Below are positions 1 through 7,015 of a stretch of DNA of 10,559 nt, in pieces. Position 1 is the first letter of the stretch. Each line of letters starts with the position of its first letter. Location of the stretch: NCBI GenBank assembly GCA_023424725.1, contig JAFADQ010000035.1, positions 1-10,559 of the forward strand, given 5' to 3'. Source of the stretch: Bacteroidota bacterium (GTDB taxonomy: Bacteria > Bacteroidota > Bacteroidia > Cytophagales > Hymenobacteraceae). A program made the translations under genes and the position numbers. A model generated the notes under the pieces. That model searched no databases, was not told where the DNA came from, and saw only the letters and a list, made by a program, of their open reading frames with translations.

Positions 1-1236
1 ATTTACAACAGGGTTAGTACTAAGCTCCAGCGGAATTTCGTCTCTAATGATCAGGATGGCCTGCTCACCGGTCGCGGAATCTGTACAAGTACTTTTCAGG
101 TCGATAATAATGGTTTCGTTGTTATCAGACACTCCATCGTCGTAAGGCCAGATCTCCACAAAAAGCGAATCCTGACCAGGAGCGAAAGTATATATACTGT
201 CGATGGCCAGGTAATCAGGCGCAGGACCTGTATAATCCCAGCCATTAATAGCGGTGCCCCCAATAGAAAATGATACGGTTTTAGATTGTGTGATATCGCC
301 GGTACGCTTAATTACAAAACCACCGTTTACACAACCTTCCATCAAATCATCAAACCCGGCATAGCTAACTTCTGTATGGCCCGAGAAAATTACGCCCTGG
401 CTGTTTAAACTGCCTTGTTTAATAAATACACCCGAGTCGTAACCGGTATCGCCCACATCGGCAATAGCTAATCTTAAATGATATGTTTCGCAGGGAGTAA
501 GCCCCCATATTTCGGCTTTAAGAACAGTGGTGAAGCCATTGTAAATTATAGATATACCTGAGTAATTTTCTACAAAATACTGGGCATTTGCTGCTGGGCA
601 GGTGGGCCCGGTTGCGCCATGCACGTTATTAATTGTTACGGGTGTAACTCCGTCGGGAAGCAAAGCGATATTGCGAACTCCAGGAAATGCAGCTCCCATG
701 TTACCTACTACGCCGGGCCCGCTTATAAAGAAGCCAAATACATCATTATAACTCGAGCAGGAAAAGTCAGGATATTCTTCTGAGGCGAATACATACTCGA
801 AGCGCAGTGTATCCGATGCCACCTGAACATCAAATTCAAGCATAATAGCATCGTTAGTGCTCTGGGCTGGCGGAATCAGCTCTTCCAGGTATTGATTTGC
901 CCCGCCAGGATTTACATTGCCCCAACCACTGGTTTCAGACCCTGAGTGAACAGATGCAGGATTGTTTATATCGGCCACATAACCGGTTGAAAGAACGATT
1001 CCGCTATCTAATCCAATATTAGTGCTTAAACCGTTGCCAAATATACCCACTGCTTCGTGAGCATAGCCTCCCGAGAGCTGGGCATTTGAAACCACAACCC
1101 CCTGCCCTACCAAAACCTGTGCAAGTTGTTGCGCAGTAATTGGCGCAGCAGCAGACGATGGGGTTATATTAATCTGCGCTATTGCCTGAAATTGCACCAG
1201 GCAGAAAGCAAACACCAGCAGAGAAAGCCGCTTCAT
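1..1236 (-). CDS. Secreted choice-of-anchor L domain protein with Calx-beta-like repeat (3' end outside window)
   Basis: The first 412 residues are visible and the C-terminus lies beyond the left edge. I translated this by hand. Residues 1-20 form a signal peptide (MKRLSLLVFAFCLVQFQAIA, then QINI). Residues about 35-275 match the choice-of-anchor L family; the diagnostic stretch is FEYVFASEEYPDF at 147-159, followed by DVFGFFISGPG at 165-175. Residues about 301-385 resemble a Calx-beta repeat (GGTAINGWDY at 326-335, acidic DD and DNNET near 366-375), a fold that often binds calcium. Known family members are large exported surface proteins whose sorting signal varies; in Bacteroidota that is commonly a type IX secretion C-terminal domain, which would lie outside this window. 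The role is probably adhesion or surface structure, but this is inference. An in-frame ATG at 1263 would add nine residues (MTKLYSLQN); I prefer 1236 because it puts the signal peptide at the terminus. Confidence 0.88.
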   Translation of the reverse strand, partial: MKRLSLLVFAFCLVQFQAIAQINITPSSAAAPITAQQLAQVLVGQGVVVSNAQLSGGYAHEAVGIFGNGLSTNIGLDSGIVLSTGYVADINNPASVHSGSETSGWGNVNPGGANQYLEELIPPAQSTNDAIMLEFDVQVASDTLRFEYVFASEEYPDFSCSSYNDVFGFFISGPGVVGNMGAAFPGVRNIALLPDGVTPVTINNVHGATGPTCPAANAQYFVENYSGISIIYNGFTTVLKAEIWGLTPCETYHLRLAIADVGDTGYDSGVFIKQGSLNSQGVIFSGHTEVSYAGFDDLMEGCVNGGFVIKRTGDITQSKTVSFSIGGTAINGWDYTGPAPDYLAIDSIYTFAPGQDSLFVEIWPYDDGVSDNNETIIIDLKSTCTDSATGEQAILIIRDEIPLELSTNPVVN

Positions 1237-1363
1237 GTTCTGTAAAGAGTAAAGTTTTGTCATAGAAAGAATATAAACCGTATTCAGTTAAAAAGACGAC
1301 GATAAAAGCCTGGCAGTTGGCTGGGTGTTTTTTTTATTTTTGAGCTCCAAACTAAATTTTATG

Positions 1364-1395
1364 CTGCAGCGGGCAAAAAAATGGCCATCGCAGCA
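1364..1395 (+). repeat. Divergent copy of the CGGGCAAAAAAATGG dispersed repeat
   Basis: This 32-nt stretch matches the reverse complement of 6313-6344 and 6746-6777 at 28 of 32 positions by eye, including an uninterrupted CGGGCAAAAAAATGG core. It lies about 130 bp upstream of the choice-of-anchor L gene. Its function is unknown. Confidence 0.6.
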
Positions 1396-1452
1396 CAAAA
1401 ATTATAATGAGATTAAAAATCTGCGGGGCAATTTATAAAAATAACCCGATAA

Positions 1453-1490
1453 AAATAATCCTCCGGGGCAAATGCACCGGAGGATTATTT
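1453..1490 (-). terminator. Rho-independent-type terminator of the Xaa-Pro aminopeptidase gene
   Basis: There is a perfect 14-bp inverted repeat, 1453-1466 against 1477-1490, with a 10-nt loop. Read on the minus strand it starts 19 nt after the aminopeptidase stop codon; the stem has a GC-rich part (CCTCCGG/CCGGAGG) and ends in AT-rich sequence with a run of T. The position and shape fit an intrinsic terminator that separates this gene from the downstream surface-protein gene. Confidence 0.85.
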
Positions 1491-1509
1491 ATTTTGTAAA
1501 ATAAACATT

Positions 1510-2802
1510 TTATCGTTTTTGCATCAATCGCTCTATGTCGTCGGCCTCCAGCGGTATGTTTTCCATTAAATCTACAGGGCCGCTTTTGGTTACCAGTATA
1601 TCGTTCTCGAGGCGTATGCCCAGGCCTTCTTCCAGAATATAAATTCCGGGCTCGCAGGTAAACACCATTCCTTCTTCAAAACGGCGGTATTTGTTGCCTA
1701 CATCGTGCACATCTAACCCTAAATGGTGCGAGGTGCCATGCATAAAATATTTTTTGTACAGCGGCTTGTTCGGGTCCTGGTTTTTTACGTCGCGTTCGTT
1801 CAGCAAGCCTAAGCCGATCAGTTCTTTTTCCATTAAATGGCCCACCTGCACGTGGTATTCGTCCCAGATGTTGCCGGGCATCAGCAGCTTCTTGGCTTCT
1901 TTCATCACGCGCAGCACGGCTTCGTACACATCGCGCTGGCGTTTGGTAAACTTGCCGTTTACGGGCACGCTGCGCGATAAATCTGAAGCGTAGTTGGCAT
2001 ACTCTGCTCCAAAATCCATCAGCATTACGTCGCCGTCTTTGCACTCTTTGTTGTTATCTACATAATGCAGCACGCAGGCGCTGGCACCGCTGGCGATAAT
2101 AGAGGTGTAAGCCGGCCCGCGCGACCGGTTCCGGATAAACTCGTGCCATAGCTCTGCTTCTACTTCGTACTCCATCACGCCTGGTTTTATAAACCCGAGT
2201 AAGCGCCGGAAAGCCTTTTCGGTAATGCCGCAGGCGTGGCGGATCAGCTCTATTTCGCGGGGTTGTTTTATGGCGCGCAGGTAGTGCATAATGGGCGCGC
2301 TGCGGCGGTAGCTGTGCAGCGGGTAGCGGTCTTTGCACCATTTTACAAAACGGGCGTCGCGGGTTTCTACCTCTATGGTGGCACGCAAATGCTCGTTTGT
2401 GTTAAGGTAGCAATGCTCGCTCTCGGCCATCAGGCTGTTAAAAATGGTGTTAAAATCGGAAAGCCAGTAAATGGTTTGTATGCCCGATGCTTCGGTTGCC
2501 TCCTCGCGGGTGTATTTATGGCCTTCCCAGATAGCGATCAGCTCGCTGGTTTCGCGCAGAAACAAAATTTCGCGGTGCTTCGGGTCGTTGGCGTTGGGGC
2601 AAATTACCAAAATGCTTTCTTCCTGATCTATACCCGAAAGGTAAAACAGATCGTTGTTTTGCCGGAACGCCATGGTGCCGTCGGCATTGGTAGGCATTAT
2701 ATCGTTAGAGTGAAAAACAGCCACCGACGATTGCGGCAACTCTTTTGCAAAGCGAATGCGGTTTTGTATAAACAGGTCTTTCCCGATTGGTTCGTAGCGC
2801 AT
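1510..2802 (-). CDS. pepP: Xaa-Pro aminopeptidase (aminopeptidase P, M24B family)
   Basis: This 430-residue cytoplasmic metallopeptidase should remove an N-terminal residue that precedes proline. Residues about 1-150 form the AMP_N domain and about 175-425 the pita-bread catalytic domain. The full two-metal (Mn-type) ligand set is visible: D263 (MLMDFG), D274 (ASDLSR), H359 (HGTSH), E384 (CEPG) and E399 (RLEND). The catalytic-support histidines H246 (LHY) and H366 (LDVHDVG) are also present, with the same 11-residue D-to-D spacing as E. coli PepP. Its length is close to that enzyme (about 440). There is no signal peptide. The gene stands alone, with a strong terminator directly after the stop and a long non-coding region upstream. 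The start at 2802 gives MRYEPIGKDLF, a normal beginning for this family. The symbol is given by family; a PepQ-type prolidase is less likely because the AMP_N domain and HGTSHHLGLDVHDVG motif are of PepP type. Confidence 0.95.
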   Translation of the reverse strand: MRYEPIGKDLFIQNRIRFAKELPQSSVAVFHSNDIMPTNADGTMAFRQNNDLFYLSGIDQEESILVICPNANDPKHREILFLRETSELIAIWEGHKYTREEATEASGIQTIYWLSDFNTIFNSLMAESEHCYLNTNEHLRATIEVETRDARFVKWCKDRYPLHSYRRSAPIMHYLRAIKQPREIELIRHACGITEKAFRRLLGFIKPGVMEYEVEAELWHEFIRNRSRGPAYTSIIASGASACVLHYVDNNKECKDGDVMLMDFGAEYANYASDLSRSVPVNGKFTKRQRDVYEAVLRVMKEAKKLLMPGNIWDEYHVQVGHLMEKELIGLGLLNERDVKNQDPNKPLYKKYFMHGTSHHLGLDVHDVGNKYRRFEEGMVFTCEPGIYILEEGLGIRLENDILVTKSGPVDLMENIPLEADDIERLMQKR

Positions 2803-2872
2803 AGTTGGTATAAGGTAGAGGTATAACGTACAAGGATTTTGCTGCGGAGGCCAAATATTGGGGCATCAGCGG

Positions 2873-2880
2873 CAAAAATA
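2873..2880 (-). promoter_or_regulatory. Possible -7 box for the aminopeptidase gene
   Basis: On the minus strand this reads TATTTTTG, matching the Bacteroidota -7 consensus TAnnTTTG, about 70 nt upstream of the aminopeptidase start. A second match, TATATTTG, is at 2916-2923. Neither has a TTG at the expected 17-23 nt upstream; for the second box the nearest TTTG is only 12 nt away. Treat this as weak. Confidence 0.25.
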
Positions 2881-3069
2881 TAAACGGCAAACTTGCAGAA
2901 GTCTGCTCACAAAGGCAAATATAACCGGATGTTGCCAAAGTAGTAAAAACAGGTTCGCAGGGGCCAATTATATTAGCTGTAAACTGCCCTAAAGTGCTAA
3001 AAGCAAGGCCATGAGCGCCTAATTTTTCCGGATTTAGATTATAGCGCGTAATTTTCCGTATTACTATCT

Positions 3070-3226
3070 GAAAACCTCACCCCAACCTCTTCGCTTGCGT
3101 GCGTCTGCATCCAAAATGAGAGGGGCTTAAAAGGAGCTACGCAAGTTGGTTTAATTAAAAAACCTGCCGGAGGCTCCGCTTTCTCCCCTTCTCATTTTGG
3201 AGAAGGGGCCGGGGGATGAGGTTTTC
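3070..3226. repeat. 157-bp dispersed repeat with terminal inverted repeats (MITE- or REP-like)
   Basis: The ends are inverted copies: GAAAACCTCACCCC at the left and, reverse-complemented, GAAAACCTCATCCCC at the right. Near the right end is a perfect 9-bp hairpin, 3185-3193 (CCCCTTCTC) with 3200-3208 (GAGAAGGGG). The left half, reverse-complemented, matches 9287-9353, including TTGCGTAGCTC and TTTTAAGCCCCTCTCATTTT. Compared with that copy it carries an extra stretch around 3093-3110. Short elements of this CCTCACCCC...CTCATTTTGGAGAAGGGG type are, from memory, common between genes in Bacteroidota. No coding capacity is seen, so any mobility would need an enzyme supplied from elsewhere. Confidence 0.75.
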
Positions 3227-3294
3227 CCGGCTGTACGGTTACTTATTTCTAAATATTCATTAAACAGGTTACTTTTATTGCTGATAAAACAACC

Positions 3295-4845
3295 ATGAAA
3301 TATATTTTCCTTCTTTTAACCCTGCTCGCCATAAACTTTACAGCGCAGGCGCAGCAACCATATTGGGTTATCTTTACAGATAAAGCGCCGCATAACGGAG
3401 CCACAAAACTGGTTACAGAACAAGCGCTGCAAAACCGGCAATTGCTTGGCTTGCCTGCAGTTCAGGAAAGCGATATTCCGGTAAATTCTACGTATCTCGA
3501 TCTGCTTAAAAAAGAAGAAGTAGCCATACAAGGCACCTCTAAATGGCTTAACGCGGCTTTCGTGGAGCTTACGCCATCACAAATCATCAGCCTTAAAAAC
3601 CAGCCTTTTGTAGCTGGCATACAACCTGCGAAGGGCAAATTTGTGCCCGCCGCAGCCCAACTGGATATTAACCCCGCCGACCACAGCATGGGCCTGATGC
3701 AGATAAAAGCGCCCGTAATAAACAAAGCAAAACTAACCGGCAAAGGCGTAGCTATTGGTGTGATAGATGCCGGTTTTTATGGCGCTTCTAAAAACAAAAG
3801 CCTGGCCCATATTTTTGATGAAAAAAGAGTAAAAGGCGCCCGCGATTACGTAAATCCAGACAAAAAAGATCATTACAACAACCAGGAAACCGGATTAGAT
3901 TACCATGGCACCACCGTGCTTGAAAATATTGCCGGCTATAACCCCGACCTGCGCGAGCAAATGGGCTTTGCCGTAAACGCCAATTTTTACCTTGCCCGCA
4001 CCGACCACGGCGTAAAAGAGTGGCGCGGCGAAGAGCATTATTACGTGCGCGCCCTGGAGTGGCTCGATAGCATGGGCGTGCGCCTTGTAAACACTTCTTT
4101 GGGCTACGCCACCGGTTTTACCGACCCCGCCGAGAATTACAAACCAGCCGATATGGACGGAAAAACCAGCGTAATAAGCAAAGCCGTGCAAACCGCTTCC
4201 GACGAAAAAGGAATGCTGATTATTGTGGCCGCCGGAAACGAAGGCTTAAAAACCAACTGGAAAATAGTATCGGCGCCTGCCGATGCCGCCGGCGTATTGT
4301 CTGTTGGCGCAACCGCTTTCGAGTCGTGGACAAAAATGGGCTACAGCGGTATTGGCCCCGAAGCGCTGCCGTATTTAAAGCCCGATGTATCGTGTTATTC
4401 GCTTTCGGGCACCTCTTTTTCGGCGCCGGTAATTACAGGTTTCGCGGCGTGTTTGCTCGAAAAAAAGCCAGACCTGAGCAATAAAGAACTTATAAAAATA
4501 CTGCAGCAAAGCGGGCATTTATACCCTTACGGCAACAACATGCTGGGTTATGGCGTGCCCCAGGCCGATGTTGCCCTGCAGTTATTAGAAGGCAAAAAAC
4601 CAGCCGGAAAAGCGCAACGCATAGAAGCACCGGGCCAAAGCTATACCTACAAAGTAAAAGACAAAAAGCAGATAGCGCAAAATGGCGGATTGGTATTATT
4701 TCATAAGAAAAACGAGAAAATAGTTACCTTACAAGAAACCGGCGAGCTAACCAAAAAAGGCGAAGTAATTGTAAAACGCAAGAACAACGCTGCCCGCACC
4801 ACATTGGCCGCCGGCCTGGAGGTGATAGAAATTGTATGGAAGTAA
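3295..4845 (+). CDS. Secreted subtilisin-like serine protease (S8 family)
   Basis: This 516-residue protein begins with a clear signal peptide (MKYIFLLLTLLAINFTAQA, then QQPYW), so it acts outside the inner membrane. Residues about 21-135 resemble a propeptide (YWVIFTDK start), expected to assist folding and inhibit the enzyme until it is removed. The catalytic domain spans about 136-430 with the full triad: D158 in GVIDAGF, H204 in DYHGTTV and S374 in GTSFSAP. N315 in VAAGNEG supplies the oxyanion hole. Residues about 435-516 form a lysine-rich, probably beta-rich tail ending EVIEIVWK; I do not recognise it, and it lacks an obvious type IX sorting motif. The likely role is extracellular or envelope protein degradation; the substrate is unknown. 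The gene stands alone, 113 bp before a glycosyltransferase gene that has its own promoter candidate. Confidence 0.93.
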   Translation: MKYIFLLLTLLAINFTAQAQQPYWVIFTDKAPHNGATKLVTEQALQNRQLLGLPAVQESDIPVNSTYLDLLKKEEVAIQGTSKWLNAAFVELTPSQIISLKNQPFVAGIQPAKGKFVPAAAQLDINPADHSMGLMQIKAPVINKAKLTGKGVAIGVIDAGFYGASKNKSLAHIFDEKRVKGARDYVNPDKKDHYNNQETGLDYHGTTVLENIAGYNPDLREQMGFAVNANFYLARTDHGVKEWRGEEHYYVRALEWLDSMGVRLVNTSLGYATGFTDPAENYKPADMDGKTSVISKAVQTASDEKGMLIIVAAGNEGLKTNWKIVSAPADAAGVLSVGATAFESWTKMGYSGIGPEALPYLKPDVSCYSLSGTSFSAPVITGFAACLLEKKPDLSNKELIKILQQSGHLYPYGNNMLGYGVPQADVALQLLEGKKPAGKAQRIEAPGQSYTYKVKDKKQIAQNGGLVLFHKKNEKIVTLQETGELTKKGEVIVKRKNNAARTTLAAGLEVIEIVWK

Positions 4846-4875
4846 TTTGGCGAAATCGTTTTACTTCAGATTTTT

Positions 4876-4903
4876 TTGCTACTTTTCAGGCTACTTAGCT
4901 TTG
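4876..4903 (+). promoter_or_regulatory. Bacteroidota-type promoter for the glycosyltransferase gene
   Basis: TTG at 4876-4878 is followed 17 nt later by TAGCTTTG at 4896-4903, a perfect match to TAnnTTTG. The known Bacteroidota arrangement is TTG, 17-23 nt, then TAnnTTTG. The -7 box is 55 nt before the ATG at 4959. This is the best promoter candidate in the window and suggests the gene is transcribed separately from the protease. Confidence 0.55.
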
Positions 4904-4958
4904 TAAGTAACAGAAGTTCTATCGCCACGACCCGTTTTTTACTGCCCACAGCCCGTTA

Positions 4959-6131
4959 ATGAGCCCCAATACCCAGTTTCCTGCTTCCTCCACCATACAT
5001 AAGGTGGGTTTCGATGCCAAGCGCGCCTTCACAAACACCTCGGGGCTGGGTAATTACAGCAGGCATATTATCTCTTCGCTTATGCGGTTTTACCCAAACG
5101 AAGAATACACGCTTTTTACCACGGGCATTAACCCCATTTTTGCTGATTTTTACCCGCAAACAACCCATTGCGAAATAGTTAAACCCACCGGCCTCAGCAA
5201 AAAACTGGCCTCTGTGTGGCGCACCTTTGGCATGGCCGACGATTTAAGCAAGCGCAAAATAGACCTCTACCACGGCCTTAGCAACGAGCTGCCCTTTGGC
5301 CTTTCCGATACCAACACAAAACTGGTAGTAACCATTCACGATCTTATTTTTCTGCGCTACCCAAGCTGGTACAACCTTACCGACCGCTTTATTTACAAAA
5401 AGAAATTTGCCAACGCCTGCCGCATAGCCGACCAGATTGTGGCTATAAGCGAGCAAACCAAAGCCGATATTATTCAGTTCTTCGGCACGCCCGCCGAAAA
5501 AATATCGGTAGTGTACCAGGATTGTGACCCGGTTTTTCAGATCCCGATGCCCGGCGCCGAGCTTGCCCGCATCCGTACGCAGTACCAACTGCCCGAGCGC
5601 TACATTTTATGCGTGGGCACCATAGAAAAACGCAAAAACCAGCTTAATTTATTAAAAGCCTGGCATACATCTAACTTTTTCACCAATTTCGACCTGGTGC
5701 TGGTGGGCAAGCACACACCTTATATTAAAGAAGTAAAGCAATACATACAACAGCACGGTTTAGAAAGCAGAGTTCATTTTCCGCCGTATATTCCGTTTAA
5801 AGATTTGCCCGGCCTTTACCGGCTGGCCTCTCTGTTTGTGTATCCCTCCGTTTTCGAGGGGTTTGGCATACCAATTATAGAAGCGCTAAACTGCGGTGTG
5901 CCGGTTATTACCTCTACCGGATCTTGTTTTAGCGAAGCAGGCGGCCCCGGCAGTATTTACATTAACCCCGAAAGCGCCGAAGAACTAACCGCCGCCATAA
6001 ATAAAGTGCTCTCGAGCCCCGAACTGCAACGCCAGATGATACCCCAGGGCAAACAACACGTGCTGCAATTCCGCCCCGAAAACACCATAGACAAACTACA
6101 CCAGGTATACAAAAAAGCCCTTAACTTATAG
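4959..6131 (+). CDS. GT4 family (GT-B fold) glycosyltransferase, mannosyltransferase-like
   Basis: This 390-residue cytoplasmic or membrane-associated enzyme should transfer a sugar from a nucleotide-sugar donor to a glycan or lipid acceptor. The N-terminal acceptor half contains the family's opening glycine motif (SGLGNYSRHI, 28-37) and HDLIFLRYP at 127-135. The C-terminal donor half begins around 213 with the phosphate-binding VGTIEKRKN (219-227) and contains the retaining-GT4 EX7E motif, E300 to E308, in FEGFGIPIIEAL. These features resemble bacterial alpha-mannosyl- and rhamnosyltransferases of the MtfB/WbaZ sort, so mannose or rhamnose transfer is a reasonable guess; donor and acceptor cannot be read from sequence. 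No signal peptide or membrane segment is evident. It has no other polysaccharide genes beside it, which is unusual because GT4 enzymes often lie in O-antigen or exopolysaccharide clusters. The ATG at 4959 leaves a 14-residue lead before the conserved VGFDAKRAF. Confidence 0.92.
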   Translation: MSPNTQFPASSTIHKVGFDAKRAFTNTSGLGNYSRHIISSLMRFYPNEEYTLFTTGINPIFADFYPQTTHCEIVKPTGLSKKLASVWRTFGMADDLSKRKIDLYHGLSNELPFGLSDTNTKLVVTIHDLIFLRYPSWYNLTDRFIYKKKFANACRIADQIVAISEQTKADIIQFFGTPAEKISVVYQDCDPVFQIPMPGAELARIRTQYQLPERYILCVGTIEKRKNQLNLLKAWHTSNFFTNFDLVLVGKHTPYIKEVKQYIQQHGLESRVHFPPYIPFKDLPGLYRLASLFVYPSVFEGFGIPIIEALNCGVPVITSTGSCFSEAGGPGSIYINPESAEELTAAINKVLSSPELQRQMIPQGKQHVLQFRPENTIDKLHQVYKKALNL

Positions 6132-6220
6132 GTAATTGTTGGGTTGTTAATTGCAGGTTGATGTTTTTGAATTTTTAATAGATCGCAGCAAAACTTATCG
6201 AAACTGATTCGTGACGGCCT

Positions 6221-6280
6221 TTCCGGAACACCAAGCTCCAGCTTGGTTTTTCTTGCGAAGCAAACCGGTAAAATCCGGAA
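6221..6280 (+). repeat. Nested hairpin downstream of the glycosyltransferase, possible terminator
   Basis: The inner stem is ACCAAGCT (6230-6237) with AGCTTGGT (6240-6247), followed by a short T run (6246-6251 region, GTTTTTC), which looks like an intrinsic terminator about 100 nt after the glycosyltransferase stop. An outer 7-bp stem, TTCCGGA (6221-6227) with TCCGGAA (6274-6280), surrounds it. The two-stem layout resembles the other intergenic palindromes here, so it may be a repeat element that also terminates transcription. Confidence 0.5.
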
Positions 6281-6297
6281 GATCCTTTAGCGAAAAG

Positions 6298-6362
6298 TAA
6301 TTTTATTAGTTATGCTGCAATGCCCATTTTTTTGCCCGTTACAGCCCAACAAATAACCTGGA
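6298..6362. repeat. 65-bp direct repeat, copy 1
   Basis: It is identical, base for base, to 6731-6795. Read on the minus strand, its central 32 nt (6313-6344) contain the CGGGCAAAAAAATGG core also found at 1364-1395 and, in part, at 9395-9426. Confidence 0.93.
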
Positions 6363-6400
6363 GAGTTGTTGGTGAAAATCGCTGTCAGGCTAAGCATAAA

Positions 6401-6644
6401 GCGTAGGGCAGAAGCCCAACGCTACGTGGCAAAAATGAGTTTATTTTTATTTGTTTACACCACTATCCGGCGGCAACAATCCGGCCCGAAGGCCTTGGGA
6501 AGCGTGAATCAGGAATACTTTATGCGATGGCACAACGTTTCCAAGGCTTTCAGGCCGGGGAGCTAATGTTTAATAAGCGAAGCAAACCAGATCAAACAAA
6601 ATAATGCCTTATAAATGCGTAGCGTTGGGTTTTTAACCCTGCGC
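6401..6644. repeat. Nested inverted-repeat element (MITE-like)
   Basis: The outer arms are 6401-6426 and 6618-6644, sharing an exact CCCAACGCTACG (reverse-complemented on the right) and a GCGYAGGG end. The inner arms are 6481-6505 and 6535-6558, sharing CCGGCC, GCCTTGG and CGT with about 21 of 24 positions matching and one single-base gap. The 29-nt centre (6506-6534) is unpaired. Outer and inner stems are separated by 54 and 59 nt, so the element is roughly symmetrical. There is no coding capacity. It sits between the two 65-bp direct repeats. Confidence 0.65.
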
Positions 6645-6730
6645 GAATAGTAAAACCAGTAACAGCAGTTTGCCGGGTTGCAGGCTCTGCACGGCTATTT
6701 TAAGTTTGATTATTAATCTAACTCAGGTTA

Positions 6731-6795
6731 TAATTTTATTAGTTATGCTGCAATGCCCATTTTTTTGCCCGTTACAGCCCAACAAATAACCTGGA
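6731..6795. repeat. 65-bp direct repeat, copy 2
   Basis: It is identical to 6298-6362 in the same orientation, with starts 433 bp apart. The flanks differ on both sides (G before copy 1, A before copy 2; GAG against AAC after), so the repeat boundaries are sharp. Confidence 0.93.
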
Positions 6796-6804
6796 AACAA
6801 AAAA

Positions 6805-6887
6805 CCAGCCCAGGCTACGTACCGCCGGCTTCAGCCGGTTTTTTTAACCAATTACCGGCTAAAGCCCGCGGTACATACTCTGGCTGG
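6805..6887. repeat. 83-bp imperfect palindrome (GTACCGC-GGCTT-AGCCGGT type)
   Basis: The left arm 6805-6839 pairs with the right arm 6854-6887; the inner 21 bp match at 19 positions (GTACCGC, GGCTT and AGCCGGT are shared), and the outer ends are CCAGCC and GGCTGG. The loop is 14 nt (6840-6853) and T-rich at its start. From memory this sequence type recurs between genes in Bacteroidota. It begins 9 bp after the second 65-bp repeat. Confidence 0.75.
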
Positions 6888-7015
6888 ATATATACAGGCT
6901 TGGTCATTATTTAACCTGGGCAGCTTCCCGAAATCTCAACAACCAACAATTCATAACCAACAATCCAAAAACAAACAACCTCTACACCTGCACATCTATC
7001 ATGTGCACATCTTCG

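Larger units (their letters stand above)
2803..3294. other. 492-bp intergenic region between divergent genes
   Basis: It separates the divergently transcribed aminopeptidase and S8 protease genes, so it should hold both promoters. I see no credible gene. It contains weak minus-strand promoter boxes (2873-2880 and 2916-2923), a short imperfect direct repeat (3015-3030 and 3044-3058, core TAATTTTCCG) and the 157-bp repeat at 3070-3226. No clear promoter for the protease was found; TACTTTTA at 3270-3277 is only a near match to TAnnTTTG. Confidence 0.7.

Noticed and set aside
2236..2826. 196-residue open frame opposite the aminopeptidase gene
   Set aside because: It lies antisense to a gene with a full catalytic residue set and has no domain signature; long antisense frames are common opposite genes with this codon use.
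3270..3277. TACTTTTA as promoter of the S8 protease
   Set aside because: It misses the final G of TAnnTTTG, has no TTG at the expected distance and lies only 17 nt before the ATG.
6366..6566. 66-residue open frame in the repeat region
   Set aside because: It starts at TTG, runs through the palindromic arms at 6401-6426 and 6481-6558, and shows no recognisable motif; the inverted repeats explain the sequence better than a protein does.
6298..6795. CRISPR array
   Set aside because: There are only two copies, the unit is 65 bp and the spacing 368 bp, and no cas genes are present.
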